A stretch of DNA of 64,000 bases from Chara braunii (GCA_003427395.1 BFEA01000066.1:328567-392566), one strand, 5' to 3'. Counted from the first letter of the stretch, positions 42,145 through 55,187 are shown. Numbers and translations are program-made. Notes: generated by a model not told the origin, from the sequence alone.

Positions 42145-43095
42145 ATATATGAAAAAATATAGAAGATTATGCTATATCAGCTATTCTGGCCTCCTAATCC
42201 TAGTACAACTCTTAGCCCTCCCTGTACCAGGACACTGTACCTCAGAGACAAAACCAACCTAACCAACATCAACCATAACTGATCTCTTCTCGCCTCCTTG
42301 CAGCCCCCCCCTGTTCACCACTGGAATGCCTTCCACCCTCTGCAAACCCCAGATCTCTCTACAAGGCCTCACACTCCTGCCATTTACAGGTTACAGGGCA
42401 ATGCCCCAGCTCCGGCCAACGTCGTTCTGGCATCGGCAAACCAAGGGCACAAAACAAAGCAACTCAGTAGATATCAGTCCAGGTTCAACCATCTCTGAAG
42501 TCCTATATTCCGAATGTGGAAGAATGCTAGATGCTGCCAAAATTTCAGAACACCAAAAAGCTTAATATAACAATAATCAGATGATGATACTAATGATGTG
42601 ATGATGATGATGATAATGATGATGATGATGATGATGAATATGATGATTAGTATATAGAAAATATAGAAGACTATGTTATAACAACACTTCTGGCCTCCTA
42701 ATCTTCGAACCCACCCAGCCCTCCCTGCACCAAGATATTACATCTCAGAGATAATACCCTCCTAACCAATGTCTACCATAGCTGACCTGTTCTTGCCACC
42801 TAGACTATCCCTGGCCCCGTAGGTTGTCAAGGCAACCCCCCCGGTTCGCGACTGGATTGCCTTCCTCCCTCGGCAAATCCCCAGATCTCTCGACAAGGCC
42901 TCAAAGTCCTGCCAATTACAGGTTATAGGGCAACGCCCCAACTCCGGCCAACGTCGTTCTGGCATCGCCAAACCAGGGGCAAAGACAAAGCAACTCTGTA
43001 GATATCGGTCCATATTCGACCATCACTAAAATCCTATATCCCAATTAAGGAAGGAGGCCAGATACAGCCGAGAATTACAGCACACTTGAAAGCAT
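42145..43095. repeat. ~0.5-kb direct duplication, two diverged copies
   Basis: Copy 1 (about 42,145-42,570) and copy 2 (about 42,651-43,095) share TATAGAAGATTATGCTATAT, CTTCTGGCCTCCTAATC, CCCAGATCTCTCTACAAGGC, GGCCAACGTCGTTCTGGCAT and AAAGCAACTCAGTAGATATC in the same order. Both are bounded by GAT-rich microsatellite sequence. No coding capacity is evident. Confidence 0.85.
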
Positions 43096-44065
43096 GATAT
43101 AACATGGATGATGATGATGGTGATCATGATTTTGATGATGAGATGATTCAGAAAAAATCCCCCCTCTCCCTTCCTTTCTCCATTCTCTCCATTCCCCTAT
43201 CTATCCCTTTACCCTAATCTGCCCCCGCCGGGATTCGATGCCCAGCCCCAGAAAAGAGTATTCCTCACAATCTGTCCATACCCCCTCCAGGGTTTCACCA
43301 CTCGCCTAATGAAACCCCTGCGGGGCTGGGCTCTCCCCCTCCCCCTCACCAAAATGTCATTCGCTTGGATTTTATTGATGACGAAGGACAACACCCTGTA
43401 GATAATGATAATGAGGATGATGATGACGACCCACTCACCTGCTGATGCGAAAGGCGAACGATGCCTTGAAGAGCAAACTAACAAACTATTAATGATGATA
43501 ATAATCATCATCATAATGATGATAATGATGTTGATGATGTCGATAATGATGATGATGATGATGATGAAGACACACCAATGATGATGCTCATAATGATGAT
43601 GATGATGATGATGTCAGTAATGCTGCTGATGATGATAAAGATGATGATGATGATGATAATGATGATGATGATGGCGCACCAATGAAGATGCTCATAATGA
43701 TGATGGTGATGTCAGTAATGTTGTTGCTGCTGCTGATGATGATGATGACGCATAATAGCCATACCCACTCCGTTGGGGCCAAAGGAAGCTCTGGTTGAAA
43801 AACACTCCAGCCTCCATACTGATGATGATGATGATGATGATGACGATGATGATAATGATGATCATGATGAAGATGATGATGATAATGGTGATGATGATAA
43901 CCGCCGATGATGATGATGACGATGATGATGACAGCGATGATAAAACCGAAAATGGTGATGATGACGATGATGATGGTGATGACGGCAACTGATGATTACC
44001 CTTGATACTGCTATTGCCACTACTGGCTCCTGATCATGCTGCTGATGATGATGATAATGATGCAA
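42575..44065. repeat. GAT/ATG trinucleotide microsatellite region
   Basis: Many GAT runs, interrupted and compound, mainly 42,598-42,640, 43,480-43,680, 43,730-43,750 and 43,818-44,065, with unique islands between. A ~130-bp GATGATGATG-plus-CACCAATGATGATGCTCATA unit recurs near 43,574 and 43,678. Frames rich in Asp, Met or Ser/Ile over it are artefacts. Confidence 0.92.
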
Positions 44066-44304
44066 CACGTCACAATGTCACATTGCCCGCACATCTCTTC
44101 CCTTACAACCGCCTTTCGTATGTCGTCCCAGCTAACGTCCTGAACGCTGCCATGAAGATCCCTCTCCTTCGACCCCATGAGCCTGTCGTAGCAATTCCGA
44201 CGCACCACATTTAGAATGCGATATCCAATACTCTTTTATCCTCCTCCTATCGCGTCGCCACGTCGAGGACGATCGGCTCTGGGAGCGCCACGTCACTTTT
44301 TACC

Positions 44305-44339
44305 AATGCGTCAGCGCATTCGTCGTGCCAGGTGGCACG
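44305..44339. promoter_or_regulatory. Two adjacent perfect short palindromes
   Basis: AATGCG-TCAG-CGCATT (44,305-44,320) is followed after three bases by CGTGCCA-GG-TGGCACG (44,324-44,339). Both are perfect, with 4- and 2-base centres. CCACGTCA (an ACGT-core element) lies just upstream at about 44,288. They lie ~180 bp before a TATA box, so they could be protein-binding sites. Function is not shown by sequence alone. Confidence 0.4.
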
Positions 44340-44515
44340 AGCGCTCCTGCATCGATCCAGTGCTGATGGCAGCATGAGATCGCGGGCAGCAAAACCTGCT
44401 TGCGGAGCAACCGGGGCGTAGCGCTCTCAGTAGCACTGCGCCCCTTGGAGGATTCTGAATGTTACGCTGATCCTGAGAAGATGAGACTGAGTGCAAAAAT
44501 GTTATTCTGAGTCCG

Positions 44516-44698
44516 TATAAAACGGCCCTGGAAAGCAGCTCACAGTGAAGGTGAAACATGGACCATCGGGCAGCATGTGTGGGAAGGACTCCACAAGATC
44601 GTGAGTTGTGCTTGACAGTTACTCTCCCTTTAGTAGGAGAAGAAGCCAGTAATTGCCGTGCAATTTGCCCTTTGTTGCTGACGTCGTGTATGCAATGA
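44516..44698 (+). promoter_or_regulatory. Candidate Pol II promoter with short leader and possible first exon
   Basis: TATAAAA at 44,516-44,522 precedes an ATG at 44,558, which opens a 46-codon frame ending in TGA at 44,696-44,698. Inside that frame, AAGATC-GTGAGT at 44,595-44,606 resembles a 5' splice site, so the ATG could head a first exon of about 14-15 codons. No downstream exon could be identified. The TATA-to-ATG distance (about 40 bp) is short but possible. Unsupported by homology. Confidence 0.25.
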
Positions 44699-44699
44699 C

Positions 44700-47600
44700 G
44701 GGAAGGGGATGCTCGAGCTAGACTCCCGATCGAGCTTAGTGTGAGAGTGCATGGCAGAGAGAAAAGGGAGACTCAAATTAGAATCAAACAGGCGCAAAGG
44801 GGGTCACCTACTTCGTTTTTGCTGACGTCTTGAGACAGTATGCCGCACTAACGACCATCTCTCGTCTTGTTCTCGTCGCAGTCAGGGCACACTTTAATGC
44901 ATGGACTTGTTGTGGCCATCATGGTCTCTCTGAATGGGAATAGGTGCGAAGGGACCACCGAAGAGGCATATATGCGTGTGAATGGGTGACGCGCGAAAAA
45001 GGAAGAGGGGGTAGTTGAGGAGAGGCATGTGGATTGCATGTTGTGGCTCCCTGAGACAAGAACAGTCAATCTTGGTGGGTGTGCTCGTGTAGTCTGTTTG
45101 TTGCCATCACCAAGCTTCAGAACAAAGCGACCGAGAGAGAGTCGGTGTGCTCATTCCGTGCAGTCTGTATGCACCAAGCGTGAAGCAGCACCAACACATC
45201 TGGGAAAGAGGAGAATGTCAGATTCGCGCATGTCGCCTTTTGAGGAAACCTTGTCGATATCACTCACTTAAGAGTCAAGTATGTTGGTGACGATCGGGGT
45301 TACGAGGCATATATGAATTGTGGGAAAGGGCTAGGATCAGACAAAGAGAGGAATGACATCGTGTCGGCTATCGCTATACCATGCACTGATCCCGAATGGG
45401 TTAGTCGAGGTACGCACAGGGGGTACGTGTGGACAACTAGCGTGCTAATAAGTAACTAAGGTTACGGGAGCGTTGATGTCTCGTGCTAATCAAACCTGTA
45501 TTTTGATCGTCACTATTCGGACCTTATTGATGAGTGAAAAAAGTCAGTTGAGTAATCCTGAATTTCGTATACTGAGAATGACAGAGTGATACACGAATGA
45601 GAGGTGGGAGAAGAGTTATGCCATTAAGGCTCAAAAGAGGGAACTATAACAAGAATGACAAATGAGAAGGTTGTTGCTGAAAGCTAAGTCCCCATTCCTT
45701 CACAACTCCCCTTCTCTCGCCTGTCTTCTGAAATAATACCCGGTAGATGGGAAGGCGAAGGGTTGTAATGAAAAGAGTGGCTTACATTTTAGCTAAGTTC
45801 TTGCTTGATGGTGATTGATGATTTCAGACTAGTTATCAAATAAAAGTAATTCGAGTTTGGCTTGAGTCTCCATCATAACAACAGACTATGATATGGTGCG
45901 CAACAGGTGAGCTTTCTATGGAGGCTAAATATGCCCTCGTTAGCAACCAAGCCCCTTATTTGGAGAGTCTGATTGGACAGTGAGAAGCTAAAAAGTCGGT
46001 CTCGCACTCAATTCACATTAAGTTCAGTTATACCTCTGGAAGACTGGAACACTTCGATCACCTATCCTGCAATAAGTTTGATGTGTGAAAAGGGAAAGAC
46101 TCGGATCATAGGCCAGCCAGAGGACAATTACACTCAAATATTACTCCTCAGGTTGGTAAAAGGTCCGTGAATAGCCTAGGGGTCTGCATGGGTTTCCCCT
46201 CTGTAAGATGGTTGAGCGCAATAAACGGAACTCAGTTCAGAGGTTAAGAGGAAGAATAGCGATTGCGTTTAGACTCAAAGAGGATCAAAGGAATCCTTCA
46301 GTGGCAATTTGGTCAAAGGTTGAAAACAAGCTACTATTGGGGAAACTCTCATTTGCGATATCTGAATTGCCGCCCCTCCTGAACGATTTCAGTGCTTCGT
46401 AAAAAAGTGAAAACCATCCCGGGGATATTTAGCTTGAGCACAAGTCGTGCGCTGCATCTGTTTGTAAGTTCACAAGTGCCATGACCAGTAGTACTATGAA
46501 AGCACGTTGTTTTCAGCTGCACAATCCACAACTTAAAACGATGTCTACTCTCAAGTAAAGTACTACGATCTGGAGATGTCATTAAAGGGGTGTCATGCAG
46601 CAATCAGTCAGGCACTTCAACGCGTTCTCAATTCAAACTTAAACGGGAATCGATGTGAGATACTTGCTAGACACCAAGCCAAGACTTAGTGTCACAAGAT
46701 TTGACTGTGAGGCACGTGAATGGCCTTGATGAGTGAAGCTACTAACTATAGTTTCAGAGGTCCGAGGTCATGGCAGGCAGCTTGGGGTCTAACGAAAACC
46801 TTGAAGCTATTCGTGTGCAGGTTCTTATCATGTATCATGGAAATGACAACTACTAGAGATATGACGGTTGTCAAAGTTAATATTGGCAGTGTTATAAGTA
46901 AGCAAAACCCTTCGAAATGCCAAAAAAAATTTTGTTATACGTGGGTGAAAACTATGGTCAGTAAAAATTTGTTTGTTACCTAAAATAGTAACTGCAATCA
47001 GGCCCTGTGGCCAGAAAGCACGTCGGCAGTGATTTCCCTTCCCAAACCAAGGAAGACCCTGGACCAATAATGCCTCGATATTAAACTCCTTTTAATCATG
47101 TCCAGTCCTAACCTTTTCAAGTGAACTAGTAGTGATCAGACTAGGGGCTAGCTCTGAGCAAGTGTTGGTCTGCAGAACATGCCTCACCCCCGCAGCCATC
47201 TGACAGTGGCCAATAGGCATTTCAGCACTCGATGGTTATCAAACACTTGAAGCAGCACTCGAGGCCTTATCAGTGTTCGTCATCACTCAGTCATTCACAG
47301 TCCTTCTACAAGTCAATAGCAATCAAGACAGTTATACCAAGGGTTGAAAGTCGGTGAACACCCTGTCAGTGAAAACAACGTCCGGGATCCGTTTGTCGGA
47401 TGGTATTCAATGGTTAGTTATGAGTGCTTCCTCTTCCCACGAGAACTGTCGAAGGTCGACGTCTAGAGAAAATGGGGGAAAAGGACGCTAAGAGTAGAAT
47501 GTCAGACTAAATGATTGATCGTCGGTTGCTAATAAAGTTGAATAATGAAGGATGCAGATATACTGGTAGTGAAATACATCGTTTTGAGGGAAAAATATGA

Positions 47601-49090
47601 AGGGTGGGAAAAATAGACTGAACAGGATAAAGGGAACTCACAATTCGAGAAATCGAGGAAAGGAGGTACATTGAATATGTCTTCTATTATCATGATTGCA
47701 GTGGCAGACTACACAGTACAGTCTCATTCCTAGAGACGATTGAGCGAGCCGGAGCGAAACTCGGAAACTTATGAGCTCATGTAATTTCACTTAGACTCTT
47801 TTTCTGAGCACTCAAGTGAGCTACCGAGCAAAAGTCACCCGGTCGTCGTCCGTTAAACCTTCTGATCAGCGCCTGATTGACAGTGACCAACGACTCGACA
47901 CTTGGAAGTGAACAATAACCTCAAGCCTTACTAATAACTCTTGACCAGAGTTTATCCTCATCATGTTGCCGCGAGTTATTACTTGAAATCAACACCAATT
48001 GGGCCGTGTCCTCAACTAAGAGATTCGACTGTTGAGAAAACAGTAAGCACTTACATAATCAATCTTTGTTGGTAGTTCAACAACAGTTAAACAACTCTCT
48101 CATAAAAAACCAACAATCATATGAGTTTCGTTGAGTCTTTTCAGTTGGTGAGTTGGTATTGATCAGCCTCAACAGGATAGCACTCAGAGATGCCTTCCAA
48201 TATCAATACGTTGATGCAGATAGTTTCAAACAAGGGAATCTATCAATTTCTGTCATCCTCACTGGGTTCTCACGTGGAACGATTCTGGACATGCGGCCCT
48301 ATATGAGGAAGGACAAAGAGACTCACGAACATTTTGACTCAGTCTGGGTTGCATCAACCAAATATCTTGAGAGGTAAGAGCGGGAACTCGATGAGGGTGG
48401 TACAAAGCTAGTAAGTAGCTTCAGACCAAAGCTCTACACAGACTACTCGAAACCTCCAGTCCCCTTCATTCTCACGGATGGCTCTTGTTGAAAGGAGATT
48501 TGATAGATTTGGCTAAGACTCCTAAGAGGTACATCTCTCCGGTGGAGATTGATTACGAGGCCCCGACTGAACCATCACAGTTCAGACATCTCGGACGAGG
48601 GATTTTCTCTCAACCATATCTTCCTACTCTATGGGAAGAATTTTGTGCAATGGTCGTCTTCCGTATCATGGGACTTGGTTGGAAATGTTCTGAGCTTGCA
48701 GGGTTTAGGTGGCTCTACATCCAGAGACCACAACCTAAGAGAGTATGGAGACTTGGCTCGAAGCACAAAAAACGCACGACAAAGTGAGAGTTTGAGTGTA
48801 TGTGATTCAGAGGGATGAGTGAGGACTCTTGACTAGTGTTGACCATGCCCTCCTTACGTGTACTCTCTGAGATTATTATGAGTTTCCATTCCCCTCACTT
48901 CTCCTTGTCATCATACGAGTCAGTCAGTCCTGCTTCATTTGTATTGACTCTGCTTGATGATCGTGCTTCTTGATGATCTCGTCACAGTTCTCAAAATCAG
49001 AAATTTGGCAAAATTGATGCATGCATGGCATACCAGAATTTTATGATTAATATTTGCACAATTCTTCCCGTTCCTAATCAAAATAAAAGA
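44700..49090. other. No gene recognised; longest low-repeat stretch of the window
   Basis: Mixed-composition DNA with short frames only. The most protein-like are 45,973-46,170, 46,208-46,402, 46,720-46,983, 48,153-48,377 (LISLNRIALRDAFQYQYVDA, ISVILTGFSRGTILDMRPYM; the same phase stays open for a further ~36 codons after its stop) and 48,485-48,787. All lie on the plus strand, but I recognise no domain. Short echoes such as CTGACAGTGGCCAATAGG (47,200) and TTGACAGTGACCAACGAC (47,878) hint at an old internal duplication. Confidence 0.4.
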
Positions 49091-49397
49091 TTTCTAAGAC
49101 CGGGGACCGGCAAAGACCACAATTGAAGGGTCCCGCTCGAAGCCGGACGCACACAACAAGAAGGGATATGCTTCATTTAATTTATTTATTTATTACAAAC
49201 ATCATTCAAAATTCTGCGTGAGAGTCTGTTGGCTTTCTGGTCGCCTGAAGTGGCCTGACTAGAAAAAAGTGCGACAGCGCGGGACATACAAAGAGACTAG
49301 AAATGAGACGGCCAAGGGAAAGTAAGTGCCAAGAAAAACCGGGACACCGGAAGGGAAAGTGTCGGGAACCATAGGTGACAGTAAAAATAATGGCATT

Positions 49398-49498
49398 TTG
49401 GGACCAAGTATCAGTGGGACCACCGGCAGGACAAGTGTCGGCGGGAACACTAGCGAGACAAGTGTCGGGGACTAGCACGGGACAAGTGGCGGGGACAT
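49398..49498. repeat. 27-bp minisatellite, ~4 copies
   Basis: Units such as GGGACCACCGGCAGGACAAG plus TGTCGGC and GGGAACACTAGCGAGACAAG plus TGTCGGG follow one another at 27 bp, the last unit shortened. Confidence 0.75.
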
Positions 49499-50261
49499 GC
49501 GATGTCCCAAGGCAAAGTCATGAAGGGCCATGAGGTAAAAAAGCCCAAGGCAAGGCGTGCCGTCGAGATCAAGATCTAGTAGACAACAAAGAATATTACC
49601 ACCATTAGTGCAAGCACTAGCAGAGGCAAACATAAGGGCTAAAATAGAAAGGAAAACAAAAAAAACGCAAGAGAAGAGGCATGGCAGCAATCCAAAATAT
49701 CTCGGATTAGCTACCTTGAAGAAAATCGAGCCTAGAGAAGCTTCATGTGAAAAATAGGCTCCTGGGAGCAAATCGGAGCAAAGAGGGCCAGAGTTTGGGA
49801 AAAAGGGAGGCAAAAGGAAGCTCCCATGGGCATGGGGGAGGCCTAATTGCAGTCTGAGGAATAATGGACTGTACATTGGGCATAGGAAGGGCCAAAACTA
49901 AGAGGAAGGGCCTAGAAAAAGCCTTGACGGTGGCTTGACACTTGGCATGCTAAAAAAAAAAAAAAACATGGGAGAATAAGACAAACGGAGTGAGAGGAAG
50001 TGACTCCGAGTGAGTGAGTTGGCCGTTAGTAGGGACTGCCACAAATAGGGACTGGCAGGTCCCTACTGTCTGAAAACGGAGAAAAAAAGAAAAGAAAAGA
50101 AAAGAGAAAAAAACCTTAGCGGTAAAAAACGGTCACTTAGGGTGATACATCCATTACCAGATTCATTCTGCCATATGTCGATTACAAAGTATCTTGATTT
50201 TTTCTTGATTTTACAGAGAAAATAAAGAAAAATCAAGGCCTCATGCAACCGAGATACAACA

Positions 50262-50392
50262 GATTACATGAGGGAAGGAAAACACATGTTTTTTGTGCAT
50301 CCGGACCCAATACTGAGCCCGGATTGCATGGGGAAGGGAAAACACATGTTTATAGTGCATCAGAGGCCAATATTGAGTCTGGATGCACTTAA
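50262..50392. repeat. 60-bp tandem duplication
   Basis: GGGAAGGAAAACACATGTTT and GGGAAGGGAAAACACATGTT start 60 bp apart (AACACATGTT at 50,281 and 50,341), with CCAATACTGAGCCCGGATTG and CCAATATTGAGTCTGGATGC following. Confidence 0.85.
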
Positions 50393-51370
50393 AAACTGAG
50401 CGTTTCATTTTCTTTCAGTTCGGGGCAAGTTGTGAGGCTGTGGGACTAGGAAAATGGTCACAGTTGCAGTCCGAGAAGTAACGGACCGCATAGGGGTGCC
50501 TAGGCTAAACGAAAATGAGCCTTGGCATAACCAAGACGCTTAAGAAGAGTGTTTTGAGCATGGGGCAAATTGAGACAGTAAATGGCAACCACGAGATGAG
50601 GATTTCGCGGCCGGGAATAATCGACGCACACGAAGCACGTGGGGGGAGGGTATCGGAACTTACGGGGACAAGGGAGTCCCAAATTAAAAAATGGGACGTT
50701 ATTCGGGACGATGCCGGGGATTAAATGGACCCAAATAAAAATAGTCGAAAAATGGGACATGCGCCGAAGAGACTACCGGCGGACAAAAAAATGGAACCAA
50801 TACAGGGAGAGTGGCGGGGACTTGAGATGTCCCAAGGGAACCATGAGCCAATATGGGGAATGGTCACGCAAAGCAAACGGCACCGTCAAGATCAAGATCC
50901 AGACGATGAAAAATATAAGCACCACCAGTGCAAGCACTAGTGGGATCAAGCGGGAGAGCTGTGACAGAAAAGAAAGCAAAATAATGGTGATGGAAGGCTG
51001 CTCAACAATCCGAGATGGCTCGGACTAGCTAGGCATGAGAAAATAGAGCCCCAAGGAGTTCAACACAAAAAAAAGGTTATCAAAAGAAAATCGGAGCAAA
51101 GGGGGCTCAAAATTGAGACTTACGGAGGCAAAATGGAGCCCCCATGACAGTCAACTGTTGAGTCTAAATCTGACCACAGACGAAGATTCATGGCCTATAA
51201 AAAATCTCAATTGCCACTTGAAACTTGTCACATCATAAATAAAATAAAATAAAATAAAAATGAGAGAAAGTGGAGGGAGAATGAGACAAAGGGGGAGAAA
51301 AGAGTGGAGGAGAATGTGTCGGTCAGTTGGGACTGGCACAGAAGGGATTGGTAGGTCCCTACTGTGACCT

Positions 51371-52530
51371 CATCCCTCGAGATTTGGTGGAGGGCAATCC
51401 GGATTGCAGAAATATAGACCTTGGGGCATTATCTTTGCAATGTCTTAATTAAAAAGACAAAATTGTGAGAAAACTTAGAAAAGGCAACTCAAATAGCCGG
51501 TTTTCTTTTAGATCATGGATCTGAGATTTAGATTCATGGAGGAGGTAATATGGTTGTTTTTTATGAGGTCAACTCAAATAGCCAACTACGGAATAAGTTG
51601 GCAACCCAAAATGGAACAGAATCAAAGAAAGAAGAACACAAAAATGTGCATTTGGTCCAAAAAGAGAGTCAGATGCACCAAAAATTGAAAAAGTGAGCTT
51701 TGGGGCCCAAAACTGAAGCAAGGATCACCTAAGGGTAGCGTAGAATATTGTTGGTCTTGGATCTCAGCTAGATCCAAGGCTAAAATAGCACCGAGGCATG
51801 GAAAAATACCTCGGCTTACCCAAAATGGGGTAGAATCTGAAAAAGTCAAGAAAAGGCTCACTAGGTTTTTTTCTCTCAAGTGAGGCTGCCCTTAGGCATT
51901 TAGGCTCAAGAGGTTAGCTTCTGAAGAAGGGGGTGAGGCATTTGGAGGCCCAAAAGGCAGTCCTGCATGTACTTGACCAAATTAAGGTCCAGGTACTCCC
52001 GAAGAGGCCTACAAGTAAAAAATGGTCATGGGGGTACCTCGGTTCACCATGGGGCACATAGGGAGGTCCATGGGCTGGCCGAAACACTGTGACCACCCTA
52101 TTTAAGCTAGGGGAGTAGTCCGCCACACTCACATATACTTGAGACAAGTACGTGCTGTTGGCATGAGCGTGGGAAAACACCACTCTCACTTGAGGTGAGA
52201 AGATGGGAACCCCTACAAGTCTGGGAACTTAGAGAAGACGTTAGGCTAGTGTGAGGAGCTCTAGAGGCTGGTGGTAGTGAGGCTGGCCTAGGAAGGTGAT
52301 CCGCCATAGCCCCCAGGCTGTGAGGAAGAAGGAAAGTCTAGAGAGAGTCTCATTAGCCCTTTTAGAGGGGAGGACTCCGTAGCCATAGTGATAGGATATT
52401 GTCACAATCAGGAAGGGACTTAGGAGGAGGAATGAGAAGGGTTGAAGAAATAAGGGAGTCATAGCCGAGTGAATAGAATCATTATTAAGATTGGTACTTC
52501 AACTCAAAGATACTAGAAAAGGTGAGGGGA
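51371..52530. other. No gene recognised; LTR-like features at 52,020-52,220
   Basis: No frame with a motif. A CTATTTAAG TATA-like sequence near 52,099, followed by ~100 bp with CACTCTCACTTGAGGTGAGA, looks like a Pol II start region and could belong to a decayed LTR. The TTTTAGAGGGGAGGACTCCG and CACAATCAGGAAGGGACTTA stretches could be a polypurine area. No partner LTR was found. Confidence 0.3.
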
Positions 52531-52534
52531 AATA

Positions 52535-52715
52535 ACGAGAAGCTTCTTCTTCTTCTTCTTCCTCTTCTTTGTCTTGTTTTTCTTCCTTTTTCTTCTGTTG
52601 CTTCTTCTTCTTCTTTTCTTCTTTTTCTTCTTCTTTTGCTTCTTCTTCTTCTTCTATTACTCATCCATATTCTCTCATCTACTTTCCTTTTTTTTTTCTT
52701 ATTCCTCATCTTCTC
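52535..52715. repeat. TTC-rich pyrimidine tract
   Basis: Runs of TTC, TTTTC and TTG give Leu/Phe-rich frames on plus and Lys/Glu-rich frames on minus, both composition artefacts. Confidence 0.88.
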
Positions 52716-52809
52716 TTTCCATAGGTATCTTCCAAGGCTTAGCACAGGTAGGAGGAGGTTTTTTCACTAGTGATGATCTTCTCATGGGCTCTTTCTTCAC
52801 TCCACAGTA

Positions 52810-55040
52810 AATCACCACTTCCCACTTTTTGTGTGCATGCTTGGGAGTGAGTCACACTAACCTTTTCTTCTTGTTTTGTCCAATTCTTCACTTGGGTGTA
52901 AATCGCAACATGTACTCTTGCTCATTCTAGTGTTCTGGTCATCCTGAGCTTATGCATTGTCCATTCCTTCACTCCATAGTAAATCGTCATTCCCACTTTG
53001 TGTGTGCATACTTCAAAATGAGTTACACTCACTCTTTCTTCTTGTTTTATCCAATTTTTCACTTGGGTGTAAATCGCAACTTGTATTCTTGCTCATTCTC
53101 GTGTTCAAGTCATCTTGAGCTCATGCATTGTCAATTTTTTCACTCCATAATAAATCGTCACTTCCCACTTTGTTTGTGCATGCTTGGAAGTGAGTTACAC
53201 TCACTCTCTCTTATTGTTTTGTCATATTCTTGCTCATTATAGTGCTATAGCATATTGAGCTCATTCATTGTTCATTTCTCCGCTCCATAGTAAATCGTCA
53301 CTTCCCACTTTGTGTGTGCATGCTGAGAAGTGAGTTAGACTCACTCTTTCTTCGTGTTTTGTTTAATTTTTCACCTATATATCATAACTTGTATTATTGT
53401 CCATTCTAGTGTTCTAATTATCTTGAGCTCATGCATTGTCCATTTTTTCACTCCATAGTAAATTTTCACTTCCCACTTTGTATGTGGATGCTTGGGAATG
53501 AGATGTACTCATTTTTTCTTCTTGTTTTGTCCAATTTTTCACTCGGGTGGAAGTCGCAATTTGTGTTTTTGCTCATTCTAGTGTTCTAGTCATCTTGAGC
53601 TAATGCATTTTCCATTTCTTAACTCCATAGTAAATCGTCAGTTCCCACTTTATGTGTGCATGCTTGGGAGTGAGTTACACTCAATCTTTCTTTTTGTTTT
53701 GTCCAATTCTTCACTTGGGTGTAAATCGCAACTTGTATTCTTGCTCATTCTAGTGTTCTGGTCATCCTGAGTTCATGCATTTTTCATTTCTTAACTCCAT
53801 AGTAATTCGACACTTCCCACTTTGTGTACGCATGCTTGGGAGAGAGTTAAACTCATTCTTTCTTCTTGTTTTGTCCAATTCTTCACGTGGGTGTAAATCG
53901 TAACTTATGTTTTTTTTCATTCTAGTGTTCTGGTCATCTTGAGCTCATGTATTGTCAATTTCTTCACTCCATTGTAAATTGTCGCTTCCCACTTTATGTG
54001 TGCATGCTTGGGAGTGAGTTACACGCATTTTGTTTTGTCCAATTCATCACTTGGATGTAAATCGCAACTTGTGTTCTTTCTCATTCTAGTGTTTTAGTCA
54101 TCTTGAGCTCATGCATTGTTCATTTCTTCACTCTATAGTAAATCGCCACTTCCCACTTTGTGTCTGCATGCTTGGGAGTGAGTTACACTCACTTTTTCTT
54201 CTTCTTTTGTGCAATTTTTCACTTGGGTATAAATCGCAACTTGTGTTCTTGCGCATTCTAGTGTTCTAGTCACCTTGAGCTAATGCATTGTTCATTTCTT
54301 CACTCCAAAGTAAATCGTCACTTCCCACTTTGAGTTTGCACGCTTGGGAGTGAGTTACACTCACACTTTTTTTTTTTTTTCCAATTCTTCACTTGGGTGT
54401 AAATCGTAACTTATATTCTTGCTCCAACTAGTGTTTTAGTCATGTTGAGCTTATGCATTGTTGGGTGTAAGTAACACTTACTTTTTCTTCTTGTTTTGTC
54501 AATTTCTCGACTTGGGTGTAAATCGCAACTTGTATTCCTGCTCATTCTAGTTTCTAGTCATCTTTAGCTCATACATTATCCATTTCTTCACTCCATAGTA
54601 AATCGTCATTTCCCACTTGGAATATTCATGCTCCTTTTTTTTGTTTCGTCTCATTTTTCACTTGGGTATAAATCGCAACTTGTATTATTGCTCATTCTAG
54701 TGTTATAGTCATCTTGAGCTCATACATTGTCCATTTCTTCACTCCATAGTAAATCGCTACTTCCCGCGTTTCGTGTGCGTGTTTGGGAGTGAATTACATT
54801 TCTTTTTCTTTTCATTTTGGTCAATTTTTCACTTGGGTATAAATCGCAACTTGTATTCTTGCTTATTCAAGTGTTTAAGTCATCTTGAGCTCATGCTTTG
54901 TCCATTTCTTCACTCTACTGTGAATCGCTACTTCCCACTTTGTCTGTGCATGCTTGGAAGTGAGTTACACTCACTCCATTTCTTCACTTCGGTGTAAATC
55001 GCTACTTGTGTTTTTATTCAGTCTAGTGTCATGAGTGTTG
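52810..55040. repeat. 172-bp satellite, 13-14 copies
   Basis: Units contain TTGCTCATTCTAGTGTTCT, CATCTTGAGCTCATGCATTG, TTTCTTCACTCCATAGTAAA, TCGTCACTTCCCACTTTGTG, GCATGCTTGGGAGTGAGTTA and TCACTTGGGTGTAAATCGCA. Anchor positions 52,930, 53,101, 53,242, 53,409, 53,581, 53,753, 53,925, 54,089, 54,261, 54,431 give 170-172 bp in most intervals, with a few shortened units (141, 119, 150). It is nucleosome-sized. Frames inside are satellite translations. Confidence 0.95.
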
Positions 55041-55187
55041 TAACCATTCCTCTACCCATGTGTCTGTCTGAAGTCAATTTCACCCTCCCCTATGATCTAT
55101 TTGAATCCCACTTGCCCCCCGCCCCCCCCCCGTGCTCTAATCGAACCAGGTAAACAGGAGGTAGGGAAAAAAATTATGTTTTTTTAC

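Larger units (their letters stand above)
49200..51370. repeat. ~1.3-kb direct duplication, two strongly diverged copies
   Basis: Landmarks occur in the same order about 1.3 kb apart: GTGGCGGGGACATGCGATGT (49,487) and GTGGCGGGGACTTGAGATGT (50,811); TGCAAGCACTAGCAGAGGCA and TGCAAGCACTAGTGGGATCA; CAAATCGGAGCAAAGAGGGC and AAATCGGAGCAAAGGGGGCT; and a final GACTGGCAGGTCCCTACTG and GATTGGTAGGTCCCTACTG. Both copies have lost coding potential if there was any. Confidence 0.8.

Noticed and set aside
43588-44068. Asp-, Met- or Ser-rich frames
   Set aside because: They are translations of GAT microsatellites.
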